A DNA stretch of 64,000 nt from the NCBI RefSeq assembly GCF_000378965.1, contig NZ_KB900536.1, positions 2,977,407 to 3,041,406 on the forward strand, given 5' to 3'. The number at the start of each line of letters is the position of its first letter. Within the stretch, counting starts at the first letter, position 1. This DNA is from Thioalkalivibrio thiocyanodenitrificans ARhD 1. GTDB taxonomy: Bacteria > Pseudomonadota > Gammaproteobacteria > Ectothiorhodospirales > Ectothiorhodospiraceae. Position numbers and translations under genes: made by a program. This document shows, piece by piece, positions 35,302 to 43,387 of this stretch. The notes beneath the pieces are model-generated. The model was given only the letters and a program-made list of their open reading frames with translations. It did no database searches and was not told the origin of the DNA.

Positions 35302-35982
35302 TCAGCGCTGCATGCCGCCCCGCATTCCGGGTCCCATGCCGCCGCCCATGCCGTCCTGCATGCCCGGCATCATGCCCGTGCCGCGCGGCCCTGAACGCAT
35401 CCGTTCACGCTGCTCGTCGGTGAGCAGGGCGCGCATCTCGTTCATGGCCTTGACCCGTGCCTCGATCATGGGACGCTTGAGTTCCGCCATGCGGGCGTGG
35501 GCCTGACCGACCGCCGCGGGATCGGGACTTTCAGACGCCATCAGTTCGTGCATGTCCTCCTTCGCTTCCATCAGCTGGCCCATGCGCTCCCAGTTCTGGC
35601 GGCGCAGTTCCCGCTGGATGCGGCGCATCTCGACCTGTTGTTCGCGGTCGAGATCCATGCCGTACATCATGCCCATGCCGCCCGGGCCCATCATGCCCAT
35701 GCCGCCATGGCCCATCATGCCGCCGGGGCCCATCATGCCCATGCCGCCACGACCCATCATGCCCATACCTTGACCCTGCATCATGCCCTGCATCATCGGG
35801 CAACCGCCCATCATGGCGCCTGGGCCCATCATGCCCATCCCGCCGCGCTGCTGCATCATGGGTCTGTTGTCCGGGTCACCCATGGGCATGCCGTGCTGGG
35901 CGGTCCAGGCGGCCGCCGGTGCGAAGGCCAGCGTGAGCAGGCCGGCGGCGACCAGGTGTCTGATTGATTGCGTTGTCTTCAT
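35302..35982 (-). CDS. Spy/CpxP-like periplasmic protein with Met/Gly-rich N-terminal repeats
   Basis: 226 aa. GAGGAG is 8 bases upstream of the ATG. Signal peptide to about AAAWTAQHG. Residues ~35-110 are nearly all Met, Gly, Pro and His in GMGMMGPGGMM-type repeats. A helical Spy/CpxP-like domain follows (LDREQQVEMRRIQRELRRQNWERM, then LLTDEQRERMRSG, an LTxxQ-like motif), and a second Met/Gly tail closes it. Met-rich repeats bind Cu(I) in many periplasmic proteins. It leads the copper island. Confidence 0.85.
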   Translation of the reverse strand: MKTTQSIRHLVAAGLLTLAFAPAAAWTAQHGMPMGDPDNRPMMQQRGGMGMMGPGAMMGGCPMMQGMMQGQGMGMMGRGGMGMMGPGGMMGHGGMGMMGPGGMGMMYGMDLDREQQVEMRRIQRELRRQNWERMGQLMEAKEDMHELMASESPDPAAVGQAHARMAELKRPMIEARVKAMNEMRALLTDEQRERMRSGPRGTGMMPGMQDGMGGGMGPGMRGGMQR

Positions 35983-36052
35983 GGGGATACTCCTCAGTTG
36001 TGTCGTCGGTGTAAAGGTTCGTTGGACGATCCCGCCGTGCCGGCAGTGGTAC

Positions 36053-36529
36053 TCACCGGCTCGGGGGAGGATGGGAAAATTGCACTGTCACCGGCTCGTC
36101 CGCACCGGGCAGCGTGATCGTGATCTCGATGTCGTGGACGCCTTCGCCACGCAGGTTGAAATAATTTCCGAACGTGACGGTATCGGCGATGCGCATGATC
36201 TCGAGTTGCCGTGTCGTTCCCCGGCTTCCCCTCAGGGCGACGTATGCCTGCACCGCCGCCGTCTCGATGCGTTCTCCGCTCTGCGCGTCGAACAGGGCGA
36301 CGGTGACATGGTGGGAATCGCGCCCGCGCGGGATGCCGCCGTGCATGGCGCGCTCAGGATGGTCTGCGGGATGGCCCCGGATCATGGCCGCGGGCACCAC
36401 GCCCAGATAGACGGCGATACCGTGCGCGATCCTGGCGCTCTCGTCCTGGCCCGCTGCCGACACGGGCAGGCCCAGCACGGCCAGCAGCATCATCGTCGTC
36501 GCATGTCGCAGTGCCCTTGCAGGTTTCAC
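36053..36529 (-). CDS. Hypothetical exported protein, 158 aa
   Basis: GTG start with GGAGGA 7 bases upstream. Signal peptide to about PVSAAGQDE. The mature part has the segment YLGVVPAAMIRGHPADHPE, HHVTVALFDAQSGERIETA and FNLRGEGVHDIEITITLPG, a beta-rich pattern like small immunoglobulin-like copper or iron chaperones (FixH/YtkA-like), though no family is certain. It follows copA on the same strand by 22 bases and is likely part of the copper transcript. Confidence 0.65.
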   Translation of the reverse strand: MKPARALRHATTMMLLAVLGLPVSAAGQDESARIAHGIAVYLGVVPAAMIRGHPADHPERAMHGGIPRGRDSHHVTVALFDAQSGERIETAAVQAYVALRGSRGTTRQLEIMRIADTVTFGNYFNLRGEGVHDIEITITLPGADEPVTVQFSHPPPSR

Positions 36530-36551
36530 GGTGTTGTCCTCCGCCGGGTTT

Positions 36552-39089
36552 TCATCGCTCGCCCTTCAGTATCGAGCGCCGCAGCAGCATCGAGTTGCCG
36601 ATCACCGAGAGCGAGCTGGCGGTCATGGCGATCACGCCGATCATGGGGTGCAGCAGGCCGATGGCGGCTATGGGGATGGCGACCACGTTGTAGAAGAAGG
36701 CCCAGAACAGGTTCTGCACGATCTTGCCGAAGGTGGCCCTGGAGAGCCGGATGGCCTCGACCACCTTGGTCAGCTCGCCGGACACCAGGGTGACGTCGGC
36801 GGCCTCGATGGCCACGTCGGCGCCGGCGCCGATGGCGATGCCCACGTTGGCCTGCTTGAGCGCGGGGGCGTCGTTGATGCCGTCGCCCACCATGGCCACG
36901 CGGGGGCCGAAACGCGCCTGCAGCTTGCGGATCTCGTCCACCTTGCCCTCCGGCAGCACGCCGGCGAGCACCTCGTCGATGCCCACCTCGTCGGCAACGG
37001 CACGGGCTGCCCGCTCGTTGTCGCCGGTGACCATGGCCACCTTGAGCCCCAGTGCGTGCATGGCCTCGATGGCGCCTTTGGAGTCCGGCTTCACGGCGTC
37101 GGCCACGGCCACGATGCCGACCGCATGGCCGTCCCGGGCCACCAGCACGGCGGTCCGGCCCCGGGCCTCCAGGCGGGACAGATCCCCGTCCAGCGCATCC
37201 AGGCCCTCGATGCCGGATTCCTCCAGCAGACGCCGGTTGCCGATGAGCACCTGCCTGCCGTCCACGGTTCCCTCCACCCCGCGGGCGGTGACCGACCTGA
37301 AATCCTGCACCTGCCCCGGGTTCACGCCCCGCGCTTTCGCGCCGTCCACAACGGCCCGGGCGAGGGGGTGCTCGGAGGCGTTTTCCACGGCGGCGGCAAG
37401 CCGAAGCACCGTCTGTTCGTCGCCGTCTGTGGCGACCACCTCGGTGAGTTCCGGCTCGCCCCGGGTGATGGTGCCGGTCTTGTCCAGAACCACCATGCGG
37501 ATGTCCTTGAGCGTCTGGATGGCCTCGCCGGAGCGGATCAGGACGCCGCGCTCGGCGCCCAGACCGGAACCCACCATCAGCGCGGTGGGCGTGGCGAGCC
37601 CCAGGGCGCAGGGGCAGGCGATCACCAGCACCGCGATGGTGGCGAGTATCGCCAGGATCACGGAGGTGGCTTCCGGATTCACCCAGGGCAGGAACGTGGC
37701 GCCCCAGTCAAGGATCGGGCGCATGGGCTCGGGGAAGACCAGCCAGGCGAGCAGACTGGCGAAGGCGATCACGATCACCACCGGTACGAACCGGGCCGTG
37801 ACGCGGTCGGCAAACTCCTGGATCGGGACCTTGGAGGACTGGGCCTGTTCCACCAGTTTGATGACCTGGGAGAGGAAGGTGTCGGCGCCGATCCGGGTGG
37901 CCCTGACCTTGAGCCGGCCTTCCTTGTTGATGGTTGCGCCCAGCACGGTGTCTCCCGGCGCCTTGTCCACGGGGATGGATTCCCCCGTGGCGATGGATTC
38001 GTCGACGTGGCTTTGACCTTCGACCACTTCGCCGTCGGTGGGGATCTTCTCGCCCGGACGCACGATCATCACATCGCCGATGGCCAGTGCCTTGACCGGT
38101 ACTTCCACTTCCTCGCCGTCGCGCTCCACACGCGCCGTCTTCGCCCCCAGGGTGAGCAGTTTTCTGATCGCCTGTGAGGCCCGTCCCTTGGCCTTGTTCT
38201 CCAGGTACCGCCCCAGCAGGTGGAAGGTCATGATGGTGGCGGCCATCTCGATGAACGAGGTCATGGGGAAGAAAAAGCCCACCAGTCCGATGAGATACGG
38301 CGGCAGGCTGCCCATGGAGATCAGCACGTCCATGTTGGCTGTGCGGTTGGTCAGCGATCGCCACGCGGAGACATGGGTGGCCCAGCCGCCGTACAGAAAC
38401 ACCACGGGCAGCGCCAGCAGCGCGATGACGGCCAGGTAACCGGGCACGGCCGCCACGAACATGTGCACCATCATCAACACCATGATCAGCGTGGTGGGCA
38501 CCGCGGCAATCACGAAACGACGCCAGGCCCGGGTCAGGAAGATCTCCTCCACGTCCGATTCTTCCGCCTGCGCGCCGGTGGACACGGAGGCGACCTCGTA
38601 ACCCGCCCGCTCGACGGCGGCCTTGAGCGCCTCGGGCGCGGGGCCGTCGGCGGTGCGTTCCACGACGACCTGGTGATTGGAGATATTGGTGCGGATCCCG
38701 CCCACGCCGCTCAGACGTGCGAGGGAGTCCTTCACCAGTCCCGCGCAGTGGTCGGAGCCCATGCCGGGCACCACCAGCCGGACTTCCGCGACGGACGCCG
38801 ACTGACCGGAATCGGATACTGCGGCCACCTCGTAGCCCGCCCGCTCGACCGCCTTGCGCAGTTCCGCCGCGGTGACCAGGGCGGGATCGAAACCGACCTG
38901 AACGCGGTGGTTTGCAATGTTGGTGTGAACCTCGCTGATGCCGGGCAGCCGGCGCAACGAGGTGGAGACAATGCCGGCGCAATGATCCGAACCCATGCCC
39001 GGCACGGTGAGTTCGGCCAGTTGATCCTGACCGCCCGGCGCGCTCGTGTCTGTGCCGGCCTCGGTTACATGTTCATTGGACATGTCCAT
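36552..39089 (-). CDS. copA: Cu+-type P1B ATPase with two atypical HMA domains
   Basis: 845 aa. Start ATG 39089 with AGGAGA 8 bases upstream. Two N-terminal HMA domains (residues ~25-90 and ~105-170) each carry GMGSDHCAG in place of GMTCxxC. Membrane metal site [11 protein letters not shown], phosphorylation loop [21 protein letters not shown] and [10 protein letters not shown] are complete, and eight helices are expected, so it should be an active exporter. CPC plus the C-terminal NxxxYN/MxxSS-type residues ([21 protein letters not shown]) indicate P1B-1 (Cu+) specificity. It sits between an exported protein and a beta-propeller gene. Confidence 0.93.
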   Translation of the reverse strand: MDMSNEHVTEAGTDTSAPGGQDQLAELTVPGMGSDHCAGIVSTSLRRLPGISEVHTNIANHRVQVGFDPALVTAAELRKAVERAGYEVAAVSDSGQSASVAEVRLVVPGMGSDHCAGLVKDSLARLSGVGGIRTNISNHQVVVERTADGPAPEALKAAVERAGYEVASVSTGAQAEESDVEEIFLTRAWRRFVIAAVPTTLIMVLMMVHMFVAAVPGYLAVIALLALPVVFLYGGWATHVSAWRSLTNRTANMDVLISMGSLPPYLIGLVGFFFPMTSFIEMAATIMTFHLLGRYLENKAKGRASQAIRKLLTLGAKTARVERDGEEVEVPVKALAIGDVMIVRPGEKIPTDGEVVEGQSHVDESIATGESIPVDKAPGDTVLGATINKEGRLKVRATRIGADTFLSQVIKLVEQAQSSKVPIQEFADRVTARFVPVVIVIAFASLLAWLVFPEPMRPILDWGATFLPWVNPEATSVILAILATIAVLVIACPCALGLATPTALMVGSGLGAERGVLIRSGEAIQTLKDIRMVVLDKTGTITRGEPELTEVVATDGDEQTVLRLAAAVENASEHPLARAVVDGAKARGVNPGQVQDFRSVTARGVEGTVDGRQVLIGNRRLLEESGIEGLDALDGDLSRLEARGRTAVLVARDGHAVGIVAVADAVKPDSKGAIEAMHALGLKVAMVTGDNERAARAVADEVGIDEVLAGVLPEGKVDEIRKLQARFGPRVAMVGDGINDAPALKQANVGIAIGAGADVAIEAADVTLVSGELTKVVEAIRLSRATFGKIVQNLFWAFFYNVVAIPIAAIGLLHPMIGVIAMTASSLSVIGNSMLLRRSILKGER

Positions 39090-39184
39090 TTACCGCTTCT
39101 CCTGTCGGGGCGGAATCCTCACCGGGACGTGCCTTCCATGTGCAGGCGCATCGGCCGTGGATGCCTGTTCAGGCCGCATCGGAA

Positions 39185-40174
39185 TCATTGCGCCACCACG
39201 GCCATCTGATGCCCTTCACCCGCCGGCAGTTCAATGGTCGCGATCAGCTCAAGGGACTGCTGATCGATCACCCGGATCACGGGTTCCCTGCTGCTGGACA
39301 CGTACACCGTGCCCGTGCCGGGGATGGTGTTCAGGTGATACGGTGCGGGCGCCAACACCACCGAGCGCATCTCCCCGCTCGCGGTGTCCACCGCGGTCAG
39401 GGTCTCGGCCTGCTGGCTGGTGACGAACAGGGTCCGGCCGTCGTCGCCCATGTCCAGACCGTGTACGTTGGGTCCGATTTCGTAGGTTCCGGCCACCTTC
39501 CCGGTGTCCACCGACACCGCCGATACCGTGCCGGCGCGCGGATTGGTGACGAAGATGGTCTGCTCGTCCGCTGAGAACACCATGTGTTCCGGCCCCGGGC
39601 CGCCCTCCAGGCTGCGCACTGGTTTCCAGGTCGCCAGATCGATCTCGGTGACCGTGCCGTCGCCGCTGTTGCTGACGTAGGCGCGGTCCCCTTCCCGGGT
39701 GATCAGCGTGTAGTTGGGCGCCGGGCCGGTCGCGATGCGCCGCACGATCTGATCGGTGGTCATGTCCAGGACGCTGATGTCCCCGCGGGCGGTGTGGGTC
39801 GAGATCACATGACGCCCGTCCGGGGTGATTGCCTGGTGATGGGTCCAGCCGGCCACGGGGATGGTCAGCATCACATGGCCGTGGGCCGGGTGGATCAGGT
39901 AGAGACTGCTGGTGGGGCTCTCATGGGAGGCGCCCGCGGGCGCCGGTGTCTCCGAAAGGCTTCCGGCCACCAGGTACTCGCCGTCGGGTGTGACTACGAG
40001 TCCATGGGGGTTCTCGACGCCCTCGTAGCGCGCCGTGATCCGATGCGTGGCCGCATCCACGGCGATCACCTGGTTGCCGGCGCCCAGGGGGATGTAGACC
40101 GTGGGGCCGGCCATGGCGCCGAGCGGCCAGCCGAGCGCCGCCAGAAAGATCACTGTGCGAATGGATGGGAACAT
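39185..40174 (-). CDS. YncE/YVTN family beta-propeller protein
   Basis: 329 aa. GAGGAGA upstream; signal peptide to about AMAGPTVY. Seven-bladed propeller repeats of the form 'VIAVDAATHRITARYEGVENPHGLVVTPDG', with DISVLDM, TVTEIDLATW, TVSAVSVDTGK and LTAVDTASG. Periplasmic YncE-like proteins are common in metal-resistance loci, but no enzyme activity is known. It is in the copper island, upstream of copA. Confidence 0.85.
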   Translation of the reverse strand: MFPSIRTVIFLAALGWPLGAMAGPTVYIPLGAGNQVIAVDAATHRITARYEGVENPHGLVVTPDGEYLVAGSLSETPAPAGASHESPTSSLYLIHPAHGHVMLTIPVAGWTHHQAITPDGRHVISTHTARGDISVLDMTTDQIVRRIATGPAPNYTLITREGDRAYVSNSGDGTVTEIDLATWKPVRSLEGGPGPEHMVFSADEQTIFVTNPRAGTVSAVSVDTGKVAGTYEIGPNVHGLDMGDDGRTLFVTSQQAETLTAVDTASGEMRSVVLAPAPYHLNTIPGTGTVYVSSSREPVIRVIDQQSLELIATIELPAGEGHQMAVVAQ

Positions 40175-40202
40175 GACGGTCTCCTCGGGTTGTGCCGGGC
40201 GC

Positions 40203-40334
40203 TCATTTGCCGCTGAACAGGTACTTGATCACCGCGGCGAGACCCAGCACCAGCAGCGCCAGGATCAGAATCCAGATCAGTGAATGTCCCAGGCCGAAGC
40301 CCCACATCCAGCCGGTGCCTTGTTCGTGCATCAT
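40203..40334 (-). CDS. Small membrane protein, 43 aa
   Basis: The frame MMHEQGTGWMWGFGLGHSLIW.. runs to ..KYLFSGK, with AGGAGA 8 bases before the ATG at 40334. One membrane helix (LIWILILALLVLGLAAVI). Its His/Trp/Gly N-terminus resembles short membrane proteins found next to copper genes and near SHOCT-type proteins. It lies 28 bases before the beta-propeller gene, in the same direction. Confidence 0.7.
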   Translation of the reverse strand: MMHEQGTGWMWGFGLGHSLIWILILALLVLGLAAVIKYLFSGK

Positions 40335-40497
40335 CGTTTTGTTCTCCTGACTCGTTGCGCATTGCCGCGCGGGCATGAAGATGGTGTGTATGGGGAGGTC
40401 TCTCCCCGGTGCGCCATGCCGCGTGAACGGCGTTCCCTGCCAGGTGGCATCTTCGGGAATGACGCGGGGCGCCGGACGCGGTCGTCCGGGCGGAGGG

Positions 40498-40878
40498 TCA
40501 GCCGGCTTTGGGCGGGCGGTGCGAGGGGGCGGTGTGCAGGTCGGTCAGGGAGGCGAACGGGGATTGCGGGAGGATCATGTGCGCCGGGGTGCCTGTGGCG
40601 GGCTCGGCGGGAAGGCTGGTGACAGGGCAATGCCCGCACTGTGCGCAGGGCGGGTCGCAGCACTCTGCGGCGGCTCCGTCATGCGCGAGCTCCGGCAGGG
40701 CTTCGAATGGGTCCGTGTGCCCGGCACCGGCGCGGTCCACGACGGTTTCCGGACAATCGGCGGCCGCGGTGTGGTCGCCCCCGGACAGACCGCCCATGGC
40801 CAGGGCACCGCCAAGAGGCGCCAGTATCAGCGATACGGCGATCATGAGCGCCAACAGAAGGCGGCAGGGGTGGGCCAT
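40498..40878 (-). CDS. CopL/DUF2946-like Cys- and His-containing exported protein
   Basis: 126 aa. Signal peptide (LLLALMIAVSLILAPLGGALA). The Cys-dense segment AAAECCDPPCAQCGHCPVT (residues ~70-88) and the C-terminal SHRPPKAG are typical of small copper-associated proteins of the CopL/DUF2946 type; a second one with YRPPRNTAA lies at 46080-46514. Function is unproven: copper sensing or chaperone roles are suggested. Confidence 0.65.
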   Translation of the reverse strand: MAHPCRLLLALMIAVSLILAPLGGALAMGGLSGGDHTAAADCPETVVDRAGAGHTDPFEALPELAHDGAAAECCDPPCAQCGHCPVTSLPAEPATGTPAHMILPQSPFASLTDLHTAPSHRPPKAG

Positions 40879-41039
40879 GTGGGGCGGAACTCCCGATCAG
40901 TGACAGACCTTGCCTGGAGTTTAGCAACTGCGGGCCCATAAGCGAGCCCGGAATGGGCGGAGCATGATGCCGGTCAAGACATGCCGAAAACACCTTGGTG
41001 GGCCGGAACTGAGCCGCCGACGACGTATCGCGCAAGGGA

Positions 41040-41483
41040 TCAGCGCCGCGCCCACCACAGGCCGAGAACCGGCAGCACGATCCATTGCAGCATGGGCGTC
41101 AGGCCCGCGCCGATCAGCGGGATGACGGGCATGATGTCCCGGTAGGCCCAGGCCTCCCGGATCTCGATGTTCAGCCATTCGCTGAAGATCGTATAGCCGA
41201 GCCCCAGGACCACCGCGATGATCCCGACACGTACATAGCCCTCACCCGGCCACGCGGGGGTACCAAGAACGAACAGCGCGACAGCGAGCGCGCTCAGGGC
41301 GATGAGGATGTCGCCCGCCGTGCAGTGCAGCCCGTAAAGGATGATCTGCTCCGTGGTGCCTGTTTCCCAGAGCGTGTAGAGCGGCATGTGGGCGAACTCC
41401 CACGCCAGGTTGCCGGCGGCGATGAACAGCAGGTATCGCCTGAGCACCTGCAGCCAGTTGCGTGTGCCGGACATGGGGATCAT
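41040..41483 (-). CDS. Unknown four-helix membrane protein, 147 aa
   Basis: No family recognised. Hydrophobic stretches at residues ~15-35, 48-72, 80-102 and 120-145. Motifs are AGNLAWEFAHMPLYTLWETG and YTIFSEWLNIEIREAWAY, which recall small membrane proteins in copper or cytochrome loci. The ATG at 41483 overlaps the stop of the 54-aa gene upstream (ATGA), so the two are coupled. Confidence 0.7.
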   Translation of the reverse strand: MIPMSGTRNWLQVLRRYLLFIAAGNLAWEFAHMPLYTLWETGTTEQIILYGLHCTAGDILIALSALAVALFVLGTPAWPGEGYVRVGIIAVVLGLGYTIFSEWLNIEIREAWAYRDIMPVIPLIGAGLTPMLQWIVLPVLGLWWARR

Positions 41484-41644
41484 CGCGACCCGTGCCGTTC
41501 AGTGCGCCGTCGTATCAGCCAGCTCACGGCCGCGCCCACCGCCACGGCCAGGAGGGCCACGACGATCAGGGTGGGCACCGCCTGCCATGGCAACCAATGC
41601 CAGAGCAGCCAGTGTTCGAGGGTCATGCCGGGATCATGGGACAT
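41480..41644 (-). CDS. Small membrane protein, 54 aa
   Basis: MSHDPGMTLEHWLLWHWLPW.. is followed by one helix (VPTLIVVALLAVAVGAAVSWL) and a basic tail (IRRRTERHGSR). GGAGGA is 9 bases upstream. Translationally coupled to the 147-aa membrane protein. Function unknown. Confidence 0.65.
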   Translation of the reverse strand: MSHDPGMTLEHWLLWHWLPWQAVPTLIVVALLAVAVGAAVSWLIRRRTERHGSR

Positions 41645-41664
41645 GTCCGCTGTATCCTCCGTGC

Positions 41665-41755
41665 TTCATCCTTCATCCTTCATCCTTCATCCTTCATCCT
41701 TCATCCTTCATCCTTCATCCTTCATCCTTCAACCTTCAACCTTCAACCTTCAACC
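41665..41755. repeat. Tandem heptamer array: 9 x TTCATCC then 4 x TTCAACC
   Basis: Thirteen exact 7-bp units occur without interruption, between the cytochrome c gene end and the 54-aa gene. Not a CRISPR (no spacers). The same heptamers form the arms at 30279-30399. Confidence 0.95.
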
Positions 41756-41768
41756 TCCATCCTTTCAA

Positions 41769-42236
41769 TCACTGAATGCCTGCCGCGCGCTGTTCCCGGC
41801 GGATCCAGGATATGATGTGTGCGGCGTCCTCGCCGTCCACCTCGGGTACCGGCGCCATGTCGCCGAACTGCCAGTGATGCTGGTGGGTGCCCCGGGCGAT
41901 GGCGATGTAGAAGGCGAGATCCGAGTGGTGCGAGGGTTCGTAGATGCGATGGATCAGCGGCGGCCCCTGTTCCGTGCCGTGGGCATCGTTGCCATGGCAT
42001 TGGGCGCAGTGGGCGACGAACAGTTCCTGTCCGCGACCGGCATCGGTCTGGAAACCCTCGGGCGGGATCTGGAAATCCTCGCGCGGGGTGACGGCCTGGG
42101 TCGGCGCCTCGGCCCGAGCCTGGGTGGCGGGCGGTTCACTTCGCGGGGGCTCCTGCGTGGCTTCGGGGGACTCGCCGCAGCCGGCCAGCAGCCCGAGGGA
42201 TACCAGCGCGGCTATGAGTGTCTGGTTCGCTTTCAT
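41769..42236 (-). CDS. Cytochrome c lipoprotein (class I, single heme)
   Basis: 155 aa. Lipobox LGLLAGCGES; a Pro/Glu-rich linker; then the heme motif CAQCH and an axial Met candidate in GDMAPVPEV. The C-terminal helix AAHIISWIRREQRAAG is of the cytochrome c class. It probably sits on the outer face of a membrane and shuttles electrons for the adjacent His-rich cytochrome and the multicopper oxidase-like protein. Confidence 0.88.
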   Translation of the reverse strand: MKANQTLIAALVSLGLLAGCGESPEATQEPPRSEPPATQARAEAPTQAVTPREDFQIPPEGFQTDAGRGQELFVAHCAQCHGNDAHGTEQGPPLIHRIYEPSHHSDLAFYIAIARGTHQHHWQFGDMAPVPEVDGEDAAHIISWIRREQRAAGIQ

Positions 42237-42295
42237 GACATTGCTCTCCCTTTAAAGTGGGAGGGGGGCGGTGGATACCGCCCCCCGACTGACGG

Positions 42296-43387
42296 TTAAC
42301 GGGCCTGATAGTGTGCGGACTGTCGTCCCGGGGACAGGTCACGAAGATAGTTCACCACGTCCCAGATCTCCCGGTCCGTGAGCTCTTCCCCGAAGGCCGG
42401 CATTGGGCCATTGCCGGTGCGGATCTTCCAGGCATAGTCTCCGTCCGAGTGGTGGGACAGATGTGCCACCAGGTCCGCGGGCGGAGTGCCCAGACCGTTT
42501 GCCTCCGGCCCGTTGCCCCGGGCATCGGCGCCGTGACAACTCATGCAGTTGGCCTGGTAGACGGCCTGCCCGCGACGGACCGATTCCCGGTTCGCGGGGA
42601 CCGGATTGGCCATGGCCACCGCTTCGGGCGGCGCCTGCCAACCATGGTCGTGGGCGCTGTGATCGTGCCCGCCATCGCTGCCATGCGCCCCGTGGTCCTC
42701 ATGACCCTCATGGCCGCCCGGCATGCCGTGACCTTCATGAGTGTTGTGGCCACCAGGGTCCATGTGGTCGCCGTGACCCTCATGGCCGCCCGGCATCATG
42801 CCGTGACCTTCATGGGTGTTGTGGTCGCCATGGTCCATATGGGCACCATGATCGCCGTGCCCCTGATGGTCACCGTGGTCCTCATGGCCATCCATGTCCG
42901 CGGCCATGGCCACGCCGTGAAAGGGCATGGCCGCGGGGCGTGAAGCGCAGGCCTCCCGGGTGGCCCGATCCACCATGACGCGGCGCTCGTCGAGACCGGC
43001 GCACACATCGGCTTCGTCCACGCTGCGCACGAACCGGTACCCGGACTGGATGCCCGGCATGGGCACCATCACCCAGCGCCCCCCGTCATGGGGCGCGGGG
43101 TTGTCGCGATCCAGGTAGGACCACGAACCGCGTGTGACGCCGGGGCCCATGTCATGGCCGGCATGAGCATCGTGCCCGCCGTGGTCTGCCTGGCCCCCGT
43201 CGGTTTCGTGCCCTGCGTGGCCCTGGTGACCGCCGTGTCCTTCATGGTCCGATTGCGGCTGCGCCTGCTGTGCGCCGTGATCACCGTGCCCGTGATGGTC
43301 GTGGCCCGCGTGCTGCGCGGCGAGGCCCATGGGCATGGCGAGCAGGCTGGTCAGCAGCAGCGCGCGGGTGATTGGAGACAGGTTCAT
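42296..43387 (-). CDS. His-rich, single-heme cytochrome c
   Basis: 363 aa from the ATG at 43387, which overlaps the stop of the upstream gene. Signal peptide to about GLAAQHAGH. Residues ~25-85 and ~165-255 are HGxH/DHGxH repeats (HEGHGMMPGGHEGHGDH, then a second near-copy), flanking a globular segment (RGSWSYLDRDNPAPHDGGRW..). The C-terminal cytochrome domain has CMSCH and the axial Met in NGPMPAFGEEL. The His arrays could store Cu or other metals near the heme domain. I know no close family for the whole arrangement. Confidence 0.85.
   Translation of the reverse strand: MNLSPITRALLLTSLLAMPMGLAAQHAGHDHHGHGDHGAQQAQPQSDHEGHGGHQGHAGHETDGGQADHGGHDAHAGHDMGPGVTRGSWSYLDRDNPAPHDGGRWVMVPMPGIQSGYRFVRSVDEADVCAGLDERRVMVDRATREACASRPAAMPFHGVAMAADMDGHEDHGDHQGHGDHGAHMDHGDHNTHEGHGMMPGGHEGHGDHMDPGGHNTHEGHGMPGGHEGHEDHGAHGSDGGHDHSAHDHGWQAPPEAVAMANPVPANRESVRRGQAVYQANCMSCHGADARGNGPEANGLGTPPADLVAHLSHHSDGDYAWKIRTGNGPMPAFGEELTDREIWDVVNYLRDLSPGRQSAHYQAR

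Noticed and set aside
41665-41755. Possible CRISPR array
   Set aside because: The 7-bp units are contiguous with no spacers and no cas genes nearby.
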